A stretch of DNA of 64,000 nucleotides, from contig JADJNX010000001.1 of the NCBI GenBank assembly GCA_016714125.1, positions 186,001-250,000 on the forward strand, read 5' to 3'. The first letter of the stretch is position 1; each line of letters starts with the position of its first letter. Below, in pieces: positions 46,660 through 55,868 of this stretch. Source of the stretch: Ignavibacteriales bacterium (GTDB lineage Bacteria; Bacteroidota; Ignavibacteria; Ignavibacteriales; Ignavibacteriaceae). A program made the translations under genes and the position numbers. The notes under the pieces were generated by a model. The model searched no databases, had not been told where the DNA came from, and saw nothing but the letters and a program-made list of their open reading frames with translations.

Positions 46660-48663
46660 TTATAATTTAATGGTAATTCCACCCGAGATTGACCTGCCCG
46701 GCTCAATCAGACCAAGTTGATAGATTCTATAATGATCAAAGATGTTATTAACTCGTGCAAAAATATCTCCTGAAAAGCCGGTAGCTATCAGTGAATAGGA
46801 TAGTCTGAGATTAAAAACTGCTGATCCGGCAATCTCGATTTTTTCAGCGGGTTTATCGGGATTTGTTTCAACCTGTTTACCGGTAAACTCCGATTCAAGA
46901 GAAACCCCAATCCTGTTTAATGGTTTTAACTCGATCGTTACTCCTCCGAGTACCTCTGGTTTATTATCAAGCTTATCCTCAATTACACCATCGGCTTTTC
47001 CCTTCGCATCCATATAAGTCAGGTTCCCTGAGATTCCAATAAGGGAGGAAGGTTTGTAATCAAACACAAGTTCAGTACCAATAATTGTAGCATCAGCGAG
47101 GTTGATTCTCATTCTTCTGCGTTGGGCATCCTGGGCAGTAGTAAGTCTAATCTGGCTTATCAGATCGGAATAACTGTTATAAAAACCTGAAAGTTTTAAT
47201 GTTACTCCACTGTTTCCATATTTTACACCAAAATCAGTGAGGGTACCTTTTTCAGGTTTCAGATCGGGATTCGCTTTAAATCTGTTAAGAGCTCCCGAGA
47301 ATGATTCTCGTAGCGAAGGAAATCTGTTTCTGTAAGTCACTCCGGCAAAAACTTCCCAGCCGGGAGAAACTTCCCACGCAACGGATGCAAAAACTCCCGG
47401 TGCCGAAGCACTTGTATTTCCATATTGTGAAAATGCTCCAGTTTTGTTGATCATGCTGAGATCAAAAACGCCACCGGCAAGAATGGAAAATTCTTCATAT
47501 CTGTAAGAATATTCCAAACCTGAACTCAGGAAATTTTGTGAATAGTCGAAATCAGATGTCTGACTGCCTCTGCCATTAAAGATTTTTTCATTGTGTGCCG
47601 TTGCAGAAAAATTTACGACACCGTGAAGAGAGTGGTTCTCGTTCATTTTATAGATCAATGATGCCCTTCCTCCAAGAGTCAGGTCTTTATCCTGTTGTGC
47701 TTCGGTAACGGAAGAAAAGGTCAGATTGGAGTATGTCTCAATTTTTTGTCCAAAATTATCCAACCACAGAACTGTTGTCAGATCAAACTTGTTTGTTAAC
47801 CTGAATTTTGAATTTGAAGAGACAGTCAGTCTGTTCCATTCAGGATATCTCCAAAGTCTCGCAGCAGCCGGAGCTACATGAGTTTCAGGGGCAACTCCTT
47901 TTGAGCCTGTAACAAAGTTGATCGATAATCCCGTTTTTGATGATTCACTAAACCACCATTCCCCTCTTGTAAAAAGGGAAAATCGCTTTCGCTGAGTGTT
48001 GGTGATATATTTGGCATCCCTGTCCTGACTCTGCAATTCAAGAGGTGAGTTTCCCGGGAGGATACTTCCTTTTGAATCAAGATAGGCTGCTGCTGCGGTA
48101 AAATTAAAATTGTCCTTCTTCCAATCAAAAGACCCGGAGCCCGAATAAGTTTCCGAATTTGAGCCACTAAAAGAGAATGAACCGTTACTTCCGTTGGTAC
48201 TTCGCTCATAAGTATTAATATTTACTGCCCCACCGAGTACATTTGCACCATATAAAACGGAACTCGCATTTTGACTAACAGAAATTTCACCCACCACATC
48301 AAGTGGTAAAAATGTGAGATCAAAACGGTTATCCCAAGGGACATTGTATGGAACTCCATCAAAAAAGAGGCCAAGTTGCCTCTCCCCGGCTCCCCTCAAA
48401 AAGAGGATCGATTCACCGCGGGAGTTTGTTCTGATTCTACCCGAAGGAATATTTTTCTGAAGTTGAGCCAGATCAGGAGCGTCCGCCTTGCGAAGCTCCC
48501 AATAATCTATTTTTGTTGTTTGGGGCATCGGCACCTCTTCAATCTTGAAGCCGGTAATCTCAACCTCACCAAGATGATAGGTTTTAACTATCGAATCTTG
48601 TGTATTTTGAGCATAACCCACCATGCTTGCCATTAATAAAATTAATGCAATTCTTATTTTCAT
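46660..48663 (-). CDS. TonB-dependent outer-membrane receptor
   Basis: 667 residues, intact. Signal peptide MKIRIALILLMASMVGYAQ; TonB-box-like region (LGEVEITGFKIEEV); plug domain (RTNSRGESILFLRGAGERQL, LFFDGVPYNVPWDN, SSVLYGANVLGGAVNINTYE), then a 22-strand barrel with FRATPYRN-like and NIFDHYRIYQLG segments and a C-terminal ending ITIKL. Takes up a metal chelate or other ligand with TonB energy; the ligand is not deducible. It is the third gene of a unit starting at tdk and is preceded by a small membrane protein that may be its partner. Confidence 0.93.
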   Translation of the reverse strand: MKIRIALILLMASMVGYAQNTQDSIVKTYHLGEVEITGFKIEEVPMPQTTKIDYWELRKADAPDLAQLQKNIPSGRIRTNSRGESILFLRGAGERQLGLFFDGVPYNVPWDNRFDLTFLPLDVVGEISVSQNASSVLYGANVLGGAVNINTYERSTNGSNGSFSFSGSNSETYSGSGSFDWKKDNFNFTAAAAYLDSKGSILPGNSPLELQSQDRDAKYITNTQRKRFSLFTRGEWWFSESSKTGLSINFVTGSKGVAPETHVAPAAARLWRYPEWNRLTVSSNSKFRLTNKFDLTTVLWLDNFGQKIETYSNLTFSSVTEAQQDKDLTLGGRASLIYKMNENHSLHGVVNFSATAHNEKIFNGRGSQTSDFDYSQNFLSSGLEYSYRYEEFSILAGGVFDLSMINKTGAFSQYGNTSASAPGVFASVAWEVSPGWEVFAGVTYRNRFPSLRESFSGALNRFKANPDLKPEKGTLTDFGVKYGNSGVTLKLSGFYNSYSDLISQIRLTTAQDAQRRRMRINLADATIIGTELVFDYKPSSLIGISGNLTYMDAKGKADGVIEDKLDNKPEVLGGVTIELKPLNRIGVSLESEFTGKQVETNPDKPAEKIEIAGSAVFNLRLSYSLIATGFSGDIFARVNNIFDHYRIYQLGLIEPGRSISGGITIKL

Positions 48664-48688
48664 AAATTTCTCCGAAATTATTGTGTTG

Positions 48689-49243
48689 TTAAATCGTTGT
48701 TGAAATCAACGATTTGGGCGGGTGTTCCGGTGGCGTTTTTATACCCGGCAGAATTGCGGGTTCATTTTGGTAATATAAAAGTATCTCAGAAACATTAACA
48801 CATTTCACCTCATTAACTGCACCTGAGCTTACAAAAATATTTGATTGCGCATTAAATGATGGAAAATCGAATGGTTTCTTTTTTTGAGTATGGTCCATAA
48901 ATGCACGAATAAGGGCTTCCTCGTTTGTATCGTTTACACAAAGGTGTTTTACCGAGTCACCTATCCGTTCACTTTTAATGATATCAAACAACATACCCCG
49001 AAAACGGAATTCCCTGTCGTGAATAAACTCATAGCCGGCCGCTTCACAAAGGTCGCGATCGGCAGGAAGTGTAAATGGAATCAAGAGTTCAGGAGGAACT
49101 TGAGAAAGGATCAGCCTTTTCATCTCCCTTTTTATTTTCTTTTGAAGAACAGTAAAAAGGAAAGGTGCACCCGCCAGATTTATGAAGATGACAAGCAGCA
49201 ACAAAAAGTTTATTAATTTTTGATTAAAACGAAATTTTTTCAC
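48689..49243 (-). CDS. Small membrane-anchored protein preceding the TonB receptor
   Basis: 184 residues. One N-terminal helix (LINFLLLLVIFINLAGAPFL) and a soluble domain (LCEAAGYEFIHDREFRFRGM, KHLCVNDTNEEALIRAFMDH) with a Pro-rich tail ending TPPEHPPKSLIST. Proteins of this build sit directly before TonB receptors in other Bacteroidota, but no family name is recognised. Three Cys are scattered. It begins two bases after tdk ends, so tdk, this gene and the receptor form an operon. Confidence 0.65.
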   Translation of the reverse strand: MKKFRFNQKLINFLLLLVIFINLAGAPFLFTVLQKKIKREMKRLILSQVPPELLIPFTLPADRDLCEAAGYEFIHDREFRFRGMLFDIIKSERIGDSVKHLCVNDTNEEALIRAFMDHTQKKKPFDFPSFNAQSNIFVSSGAVNEVKCVNVSEILLYYQNEPAILPGIKTPPEHPPKSLISTTI

Positions 49244-49245
49244 GA

Positions 49246-49841
49246 TTAAAAAAGGGCCGGATCTTCCTGTTCACCGGGTATGTAGTGACATTGTCTGCAC
49301 CTGGCTTCATAACTGTCGGAAGCACCGATTAAAACACGGTCACCTGAGGCTGTTTTTCTTTGAGTTCTGGAGGCTGGACTACCACAAACCACACATATAG
49401 CCAACGGTTTTGTAACAAATTCTGCGATTGCCATCAGTTCAGGCATGGGATCAAACGGAACACCCTTGTAATCCTGATCAAGTCCGGCTACCACAACCCT
49501 TTTACCACTGTTGGCGAGAGTTGTGCAAACCTCAATCAGGTCATTGCTAAAAAATTGTGCTTCATCAATACCCACCACCTGAGCATCCCCAACAAGATCA
49601 TAAACTTCATTGATGTTCTGGATATTGATCGAAGGAAGTGACAACTCACTATGTGATACAATCGATTCCTCAGCATATCTGTTATCAATCTTCGGCTTAA
49701 AACCAATACCCGTTGTTTGGCAATCTTGGCTCTTCTTAGTCGTTTAATCAATTCTTCGGTTTTGCCGCTGAACATACAACCTGCAACCACCTCGATCCAT
49801 CCGGATCCTCTTGGCTGCAAATGCGGGAATTCATTCATCAT
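49246..49841 (-). CDS. tdk: Thymidine kinase Tdk, one frameshift
   Basis: About 198 residues. P-loop GCMFSGKTEELIKRL; the frame is lost in the A4 run at 49699-49702 (one T missing on the coding strand), and repair gives RVLVFKPKIDNRYAEESIVS followed by VVGIDEAQFFSNDL (DEAQF lid) and a C-terminal zinc site with CVVCGSPASRTQRK and CRQCHYIP. Salvages thymidine to dTMP. Pairs functionally with the adjacent cytidine deaminase gene, from which it is separated by an octamer array. Confidence 0.93.
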
Positions 49842-49874
49842 CGTTTTTTTAGTGTTAAATGTATGGAGATGTTA

Positions 49875-50048
49875 AGAACTTGAGTACGTGAGTACCTGAG
49901 TACTTGAGAAACTTGAGTACTTGAGTATTTCAGTGTCTGAGAACTTGAGAATACTACTGTTTGAATAATTATGGTCTTGGCAAAATCAGAACTTATATCT
50001 CTTATGAACTCAAGTACTCAAGTACTCGAGTTACTCAAGTACTCTCAA
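49875..50048. repeat. Inverted pair of octanucleotide arrays between tdk and cdd
   Basis: Left arm (49875-49951) uses GAGTACTT/GAGTACCT units; right arm (50005-50048) uses the complement, GTACTCAA/GTACTCGA. The two arms can fold back over about 45 bases with several mismatches, around a central loop of about 55 bases. The cdd stop codon (50045-50047) is within the right arm. Confidence 0.82.
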
Positions 50049-50431
50049 ACCAGGTGTTCCCCGTTAAAAGAAAACGGGAGTAAGTCATTCATTTTAAGAA
50101 TTTTTAATTCATCTTTCGAATTTATCAAAACTATTTCGCAATCTTTGCCGCAAAATTCATCCATTACCTGGCGACAGGCACCACAAGGAGTGCAGAATCC
50201 ATCCATGTCACCCACAACAGCGATAGCCTTAAATTTTCTTTTTCCTTCATTCACTGCTTTGAAAAATGCGTTTCTTTCTGCGCAACATGTTAATCCATAA
50301 GATGCATTTTCAACATTAGCCCCGAGGATGACTTCACCCTCTTCGGTAAGGAGTGCAGCTCCTACCCTGAATTTTGAATATGGAGAATAACTTCCGTTCT
50401 GCGCTTCACGGGCTTTTTTGGGCAAGTTCAT
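50045..50431 (-). CDS. cdd: Cytidine deaminase Cdd
   Basis: 128 residues. Zinc-site motifs NVENASYGLTCCAERNAFF (catalytic Glu in CAE) and PCGACRQVMDEF. Converts cytidine/deoxycytidine to uridine forms in pyrimidine salvage. Starts 11 bases after the YfcC gene ends. The last codons LV-stop run into octamer DNA. Confidence 0.95.
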   Translation of the reverse strand: MNLPKKAREAQNGSYSPYSKFRVGAALLTEEGEVILGANVENASYGLTCCAERNAFFKAVNEGKRKFKAIAVVGDMDGFCTPCGACRQVMDEFCGKDCEIVLINSKDELKILKMNDLLPFSFNGEHLV

Positions 50432-50441
50432 TATAGTTCAT

Positions 50442-51839
50442 TTATTGCCAGATAAAATATGGAGGAATCATTAACAGACATGCTAAAATAATAAAAATAA
50501 TCTCCAGGGGCAAAACCCAAACTGCCCATTTTTCATAAGGAATCTTTGCAAGAGCTAAAATTCCCATGGTTACTGCTGAAGTTGGGATGATCATATTTGC
50601 GAATCCCTCACCAAACTGAAACGCCAAAACCGCAGTTTGTCTTGAGACTCCCAGGATGTCGCTCAAAGGTGCCATCACAGGCATTGTTAAAGCTGCCTGA
50701 CCTGAACCCGATGGGACAAAAAATACAATCACTTTCTGAACAAATAACATTACTATTGAAGAACCAATCGGGTGCAGTCCATCAAGCGGAGCTGACATCG
50801 CATATAAAATGGTATCAATTATCTTTCCATCTGAAGCAATTATCAGAAGAGCTTTTGAAAGAGCGACTACGAATGCAGTTGTGATAAGATCTTTTGCACC
50901 TGCAATAAATGAATTGGATATCTCGTCAGCCGAAAGTCCACCCACTATCCCTGTCAAAATTCCTGTTGCCAAAAAAACTGCACAAATCTCTTTGATGTAC
51001 CAACCATAATTTAAAACACCAAATACAACAGTGAGAATACCGATAAGAAAAGTGATTAAAACTGCGGTATGTCGTTTATCCATTCCGGAAAACTTATCAA
51101 GGTCTTCAACATGAAGATCTTTTCTTTTTTCCAGGTCCTGCTCATAGGTTATACTTATTTTAGGTTCTTTTTTAACCTTTGCAGCATATCTCATCACAAA
51201 CCAGATGGCAACTGCTGTACAGATTACCCATATGATCAATCTGTAACCGATACCCGACATTGGAGGTAAACCTGCGATTCCCTGTGCAATTCCAATTGTG
51301 AACGGGTTCATAAATGCCGCCGCAAACCCGGTTGAAGCTCCAACAAAAGGGATTGCAACCCCGGTAACTGTATCATAACCAAGCACCAAGGCGAGAGGTA
51401 TAAATATCATAATGAAAGGAATCGTCTCCTCGCTCATGCCAAAGGTAGCACCTCCTAACGAGAAAATCACCATAAAGATCGGAATCAACATTTTTCGAAC
51501 CATCGCAGATTTTTTGTGTGCCTTAGCCAGTGCTTTAATTCCTGAATCAATTGCCTCAGTCCTCTGAAAAACATAAAAAGCTCCACCGACAAAAAGAATA
51601 AAAACAATTATCTCAGAAGCCGCCATAAACCCTTTGATTGGAGCAAGAAGGATATTCTGATTAAACTGTGAGACACTTTCAATTTCTTTATACGAATTGG
51701 GTACCACTACATCCAATCCCTGATATCCCTTTGTCCGGGCAAACTCACCGGCAGGTATTATCAAAGTAAGTGCTGCAGTGATCACAATCAACGAAGACAA
51801 AAGAATTATGGTGTTCGGAACTTTGATTTTTAGTCTCAT
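50442..51839 (-). CDS. YfcC-family (DcuC/UIT superfamily) membrane transporter
   Basis: 465 residues, 11-12 membrane helices, intact. Characteristic stretches: TLIIPAGEFARTKGYQGL, GGATFGMSEETIPFIMIF, PFVGASTGFAAAFMNPF and FFVPSGSGQAALTMPVMAPL. Family members move basic amino acids or C4-dicarboxylates; which one is not clear here. It is in an operon-like order with cdd. Confidence 0.85.
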   Translation of the reverse strand: MRLKIKVPNTIILLSSLIVITAALTLIIPAGEFARTKGYQGLDVVVPNSYKEIESVSQFNQNILLAPIKGFMAASEIIVFILFVGGAFYVFQRTEAIDSGIKALAKAHKKSAMVRKMLIPIFMVIFSLGGATFGMSEETIPFIMIFIPLALVLGYDTVTGVAIPFVGASTGFAAAFMNPFTIGIAQGIAGLPPMSGIGYRLIIWVICTAVAIWFVMRYAAKVKKEPKISITYEQDLEKRKDLHVEDLDKFSGMDKRHTAVLITFLIGILTVVFGVLNYGWYIKEICAVFLATGILTGIVGGLSADEISNSFIAGAKDLITTAFVVALSKALLIIASDGKIIDTILYAMSAPLDGLHPIGSSIVMLFVQKVIVFFVPSGSGQAALTMPVMAPLSDILGVSRQTAVLAFQFGEGFANMIIPTSAVTMGILALAKIPYEKWAVWVLPLEIIFIILACLLMIPPYFIWQ

Positions 51840-51930
51840 AATGTTTCTTTAATTATTTGTGCTTGATTATTTGTGCAGGAATGATTAAGTTATTTTCCCG
51901 AGTTTAAAATTATTAAATAAAGATGATAAA

Positions 51931-53999
51931 ATGAAAACATTTGTTACATTTTTTCTCCTCACTGTAAAAATTATTTCACAATCAATCCCTTTCCCATTTG
52001 ATACCATCGTTGCAAATGATAAATTCAACAACCGACAAACGATGCTTTTCGATCGTGAAGGGAAAATCAGACTGGTATATTCCGCTTCCATTGGCAGTTC
52101 AAGCGATACACGAGAAATTTATTATGTGCAAGAAGGGAGTGACGGGCAGTTCATCACTCAACCACTCACAAACAATTCTAATGACGAAAACTACCCAACC
52201 ATTTCGATGGATTCTGCAGGAAATGTTCATGTGGGTATGATCGGAAAAGACCCCGCAGGAGGTATTTATCAGGTAAAATATACCGGGAATTCAAGTGGTG
52301 GATTCACAACACCTGTGTTTATAACCACCGGAGGGATAAACAAGGCAACACCCGCCTCAATGGTGGGACCCGATGGGAAAGTTCACTTTGTTTATTATAC
52401 TTTTGTCACCGGAACCGATAATGTCTATTATAGATGGTACAACCCCGCTGACTCATCTATGTCCCCTGAATTACTCCTCACTACAGGTGAGGCATCAGGC
52501 GATGTTGATGCCCAGATTGCTTTCGACTCACAAGGATATATGCATTTTGTCTTTAAAGCCGGGGTGTCTCAACAGGTACCTTAAAATATTACAATGATGT
52601 TTCAGGGACTATCACCGAGTACGCGACGGGTGTAACCGCCAGTATAGCCAATCCAAAACTTGTGGTTGACAGTAAAGATAAAATCCATATCATTTTCAGA
52701 AACGAATCCTTACGCGCTTTACAATACATTAATAATGTTTCGGGAGCCTTTTCCGCACCTGTCAGTTTTACCCCTGCCGGGCAACTTCCTGCCGGTTATG
52801 CAAATTTTGCGAAGGATGACAACGATAATTTCTTTTTTGTTTGGCAGTCATCACAAGCAGCTTCAGGTAAGGGATTTTTCTTAAAATACCTGAAAGATGG
52901 TGTTTTTAGCGACACTATGAATGTATTTTATGCCGGAAGTCCTTACGTTACAAGAAATACAAGCGTGGTCGCTGCAAGAGGTAATGGAGAAATTGCAATT
53001 ACTTTCTCTCCGGCTGCCGTAATAAACAGTGTTGTTTTGTGTGACATTCTCCTTAAACGAGGGAAACTGTTTAAGGAGCCAAACATTGTTATGGATGATT
53101 CAGTTATGGATTTTGGATCCGTCCCTGTTTTTGGTATGTCACAATTTGACCTGGTAATCCGTAATACGGGAGATTCAACTCTCCGACTTAAAAGCTACAA
53201 TTGGAACACAATTGATTACAGTATCGTCCTCAATTATCCTCAAAATATAGCGCCGGGTGATAGTGGTATTGCAGTTTTTGTTTTTATGCCCTTGACCGGA
53301 GGACTAAAACTTGATACACTTGTCTTAAAGTCGAATGACCCACAGGACTCAGTACTAAGAATTCCTATGAGAGGTCGCGCTCTAACTCCACAGCAAATTG
53401 CCGTATCAAAAGATTCGCTAAACCTGGAGTACACAACTTCGTTCCATTGGAGGGATACTTTTTATGTGAAGAATGTTGGCGACGATACACTAACAGTTGA
53501 CTCACTCACCATTACGGGGAACCTGGAATTCTTCTCCTACATAGAGCCAATTAATGCAACAATTCCCGGCGGCGATTCTGTTATGTTTTATGTTGAGTTG
53601 CTGATCCCTGTCACGATGTCACCGCCAATTTTCACAGATACGCTTAGAATCTGGTCAAATGATCCGGTTCATCCAAAAGTTGAACTTATTGTCAGATGGG
53701 AGGAGCCTCAATCGGTTGAGGATGAAGGAATTCCTCTGGAATTTGGTCTGGAACAAAATTATCCAAATCCGTTTAATCCTGAAACAAAGATAAAGTTCTC
53801 TATAAAGTCTGAAGAATTTGTAAAACTCGACATTTACAACACTACAGGGGAGTTGTTAAAGACCCTTGTAAACACAACGATGTTACCGGGTAAATATTCA
53901 GTGTCATTTGATGCCTCCTCACTCCCTTCTGGAGTTTATCTCTACAGAATCAAAGCCGGCAGTTTTACACAAACCAGGAAGATGTTACTTTTAAAATGA
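51931..53999 (+). CDS. Secreted protein with anchor-like Ig domains and sorting domain, one frameshift
   Basis: About 690 residues when the G run at 52560-52564 gains one G (restoring KAGGVSTGTLKYYNDVS). Signal peptide MKTFVTFFLLTVKIISQS. The N-terminal half resembles a sialidase/BNR-like propeller (YVQEGSDGQFITQPLTNN, DSAGNVHVGMIG, GPDGKVHFVYY). It is followed by two HYDIN-type Ig domains (MDFGSVPVFGMSQFDLVIRN, FYVKNVGDDTLTVDSLTITG) and a T9SS type A tail (LEQNYPNPFNPETKIKFSI, LPSGVYLYRI). Upstream gap 51840-51930 holds a tandem TTGATTATTTGTGC and no clear promoter. Confidence 0.85.
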
Positions 54000-54015
54000 T
54001 TTATCGATTGGTCTT

Positions 54016-54554
54016 ATGATAATTTTAGGGATTGATCCGGGCACGGTTAAATGTGGATATGGGATTATCTCGAAGGATGAAAACAGAAGGGAAAATCTGG
54101 GATTTGGTGTTATAAATGTTCCATCAAATTTGGAAATGCCCAACAAACTTGCCTTCATCTACAATGAAATTGACAATATCATAAGGCAATATCACCCGGA
54201 AGAGTGTGCTGTTGAAACAGCTTTCTACGGGAAGAATATCCAGTCGGCTCTAAAACTGGGTTATGCACGAGGAACCGCGATAATTGCTGCAATTAGAGCA
54301 GGATTAAGTGTTTCCGAGTATTCTCCCAAAGAAGTAAAAAATCGGTCACAGGAAAAGGTAATGCATCAAAAGAACAAGTGAATTTCATGGTGAAAACACT
54401 CTTAAATCTTGGCGGGAAAGAGATTCCCCTCGATGCATCCGATGCCCTGGCAATAGCTCTTTGTGCATCGTTTCAGACGGATACAAAAGATAAAAAGCCC
54501 AGATCCTGGACAGAATTTGTAAAACAAAACCCCAAACTAGTTAAGAATGACTAA
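54016..54554 (+). CDS. ruvC: Holliday-junction endonuclease RuvC, one frameshift
   Basis: About 179 residues. Catalytic Asp in MIILGIDPGTVKCGYGI, Glu in CAVETAFYGKNIQSALKLGY and Asp pair in DASDALAIALC. One base is missing in the A5 run near 54340; repair gives KEVKKSVTGKGNASKEQVNF. Resolves recombination intermediates with RuvAB. Followed by ruvA; ruvB is not in the window. Confidence 0.95.
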
Positions 54555-54576
54555 TTTCGTGGTTAAACTAATTAAA

Positions 54577-54615
54577 AGGTTTTAATACCTGATACCTAAT
54601 ACTTAATACCTAAAA
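54577..54615. repeat. 7-bp-unit AATACCT array
   Basis: TAATACC-TGATACC-TAATACT-TAATACC-TAAAAAG: five 7-base units between the ruvC and ruvA genes. It lies immediately before the ruvA ATG, so it occupies the place of its ribosome binding site. Confidence 0.75.
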
Positions 54616-54617
54616 AG

Positions 54618-55201
54618 ATGATTGGCTACTTAACAGGCAAGTTATTAATTAAAAAACCCACCCAGTTACTTATTGATGTAAATGGTGTGGGCTATGATGT
54701 GTCAATCTCATTAATGACATTTGAAAAGATTGGCGAAAACCAATCGGCTTCTCTTTTCATTCATACAAATGTGAGTCAGGATGCAATTACACTTTTTGGA
54801 TTTATCTCGGAGGATGAAAGGGACATGTTTCGTCTGTTGATATCTGTTTCCGGAGTTGGTCCAAAAACCGCCATAGCTCTTCTATCGGGTATAAGAGTTG
54901 ACGAACTAAGGAATGCAATTGAGTTGGGGGATACACACCGTATTTATGCAGCCCCTGGCATCGGAAAAAAAACTGCTGAAAGACTCATTCTGGAATTAAA
55001 AGTAAAGTCTCTTCAATTCAATCATCTTCCACAACCATGTTTGCTCACAGAGGAGCGAGAGTTGAAGCCCTCACCGCTTTGATCACTCTTGGGTTTAATC
55101 AAAAAGCCGCAGAGAAAGTTGTTGGCTCACTCTGCGACGAAAATCCTAAAGCTTCTGTTGAAGAAATTGTGAAGCTGGCTCTGAAAAAACTGACAGGTTA
55201 A
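54618..55201 (+). CDS. ruvA: Holliday-junction branch-migration protein RuvA, one frameshift
   Basis: About 194 residues. Domain I: MIGYLTGKLLIKKPTQLLID and VNGVGYDVSISL; domain II has two HhH motifs (LISVSGVGPKTAIALLSGI, IYAAPGIGKKTAERLILELK). An indel near 55006 breaks the frame; repair gives SSIQSSSTTMFAHRGARVEA and domain III (ALITLGFNQKAAEKVVGSL), which binds RuvB. It converges on FAH, with 2 bases between stops. Confidence 0.95.
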
Positions 55202-55203
55202 AA

Positions 55204-55859
55204 CTATTTAACCGTTGCCTTTACAACTGGAACACCTTCTACATATCCGGACAAGACTGCTCCTGATGTTACTCTTCCCACTCCTGCGGGAGTACCGGTA
55301 AACACAAGATCACCTTTTTCGATTGTCATCATTTTTGATATCTCTGACACAATAACTGCCGGTTTAAATATCATCAAGTTTAATGGGGCGTTTTGTCTTA
55401 TTTGACCATCCACATCCAATACAATTTTCTGATCGAGTGTCAGTTGGAAATCTTCCTTCAAAATGAATTCTGAAACGATTGCAGCGTTGTCAAAACATTT
55501 TGCTTTTTCCCATGGGTGTCCCTTCCTTTTAGAATATTTTGCTGATCACGCAGAGTCATATCGAGCCCGGTTGCATACCCTACTATTGCTTCTTCTGCCT
55601 CTTCAGGTGACACATTTTTAATGTCCCTGCCGATCAATAACACAAGCTCGGTTTCATAATTCATGTCGTCAGAATAAGGTGGCACCTCAATGACAGCACC
55701 CGAATGCGCCAGATTTGAGGAAGGTTTCATGAAAAAGAGCGGAAAATCGGGAACTTCATTTCCAAGTTCTTTTGCGTGTTCTTCGTAGTTTCTCCCTACA
55801 CAAAGAACTTTGCCCGGATAAAAATTGCCTGCTTTTGTTTTAATTTCAATTGTTGACAT
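55204..55859 (-). CDS. Fumarylacetoacetate hydrolase family protein, one frameshift
   Basis: About 218 residues. The FAH fold core is CVGRNYEEHAKELGNEVPDF, PLFFMKPSSNLAHSGAVIEV and YETELVLLIGRD; metal-binding Glu/Asp in YETE. One base missing in the T4 run near 55525 is repaired to RDQQNILKRKGHPWEKAKCF, then DLVFTGTPAGVGRV near the end. Members hydrolyse or isomerise diketo acids and oxaloacetate; the substrate is unknown. It is preceded by the DUF5686 gene. Confidence 0.92.
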
Positions 55860-55868
55860 ATCGGTTTC

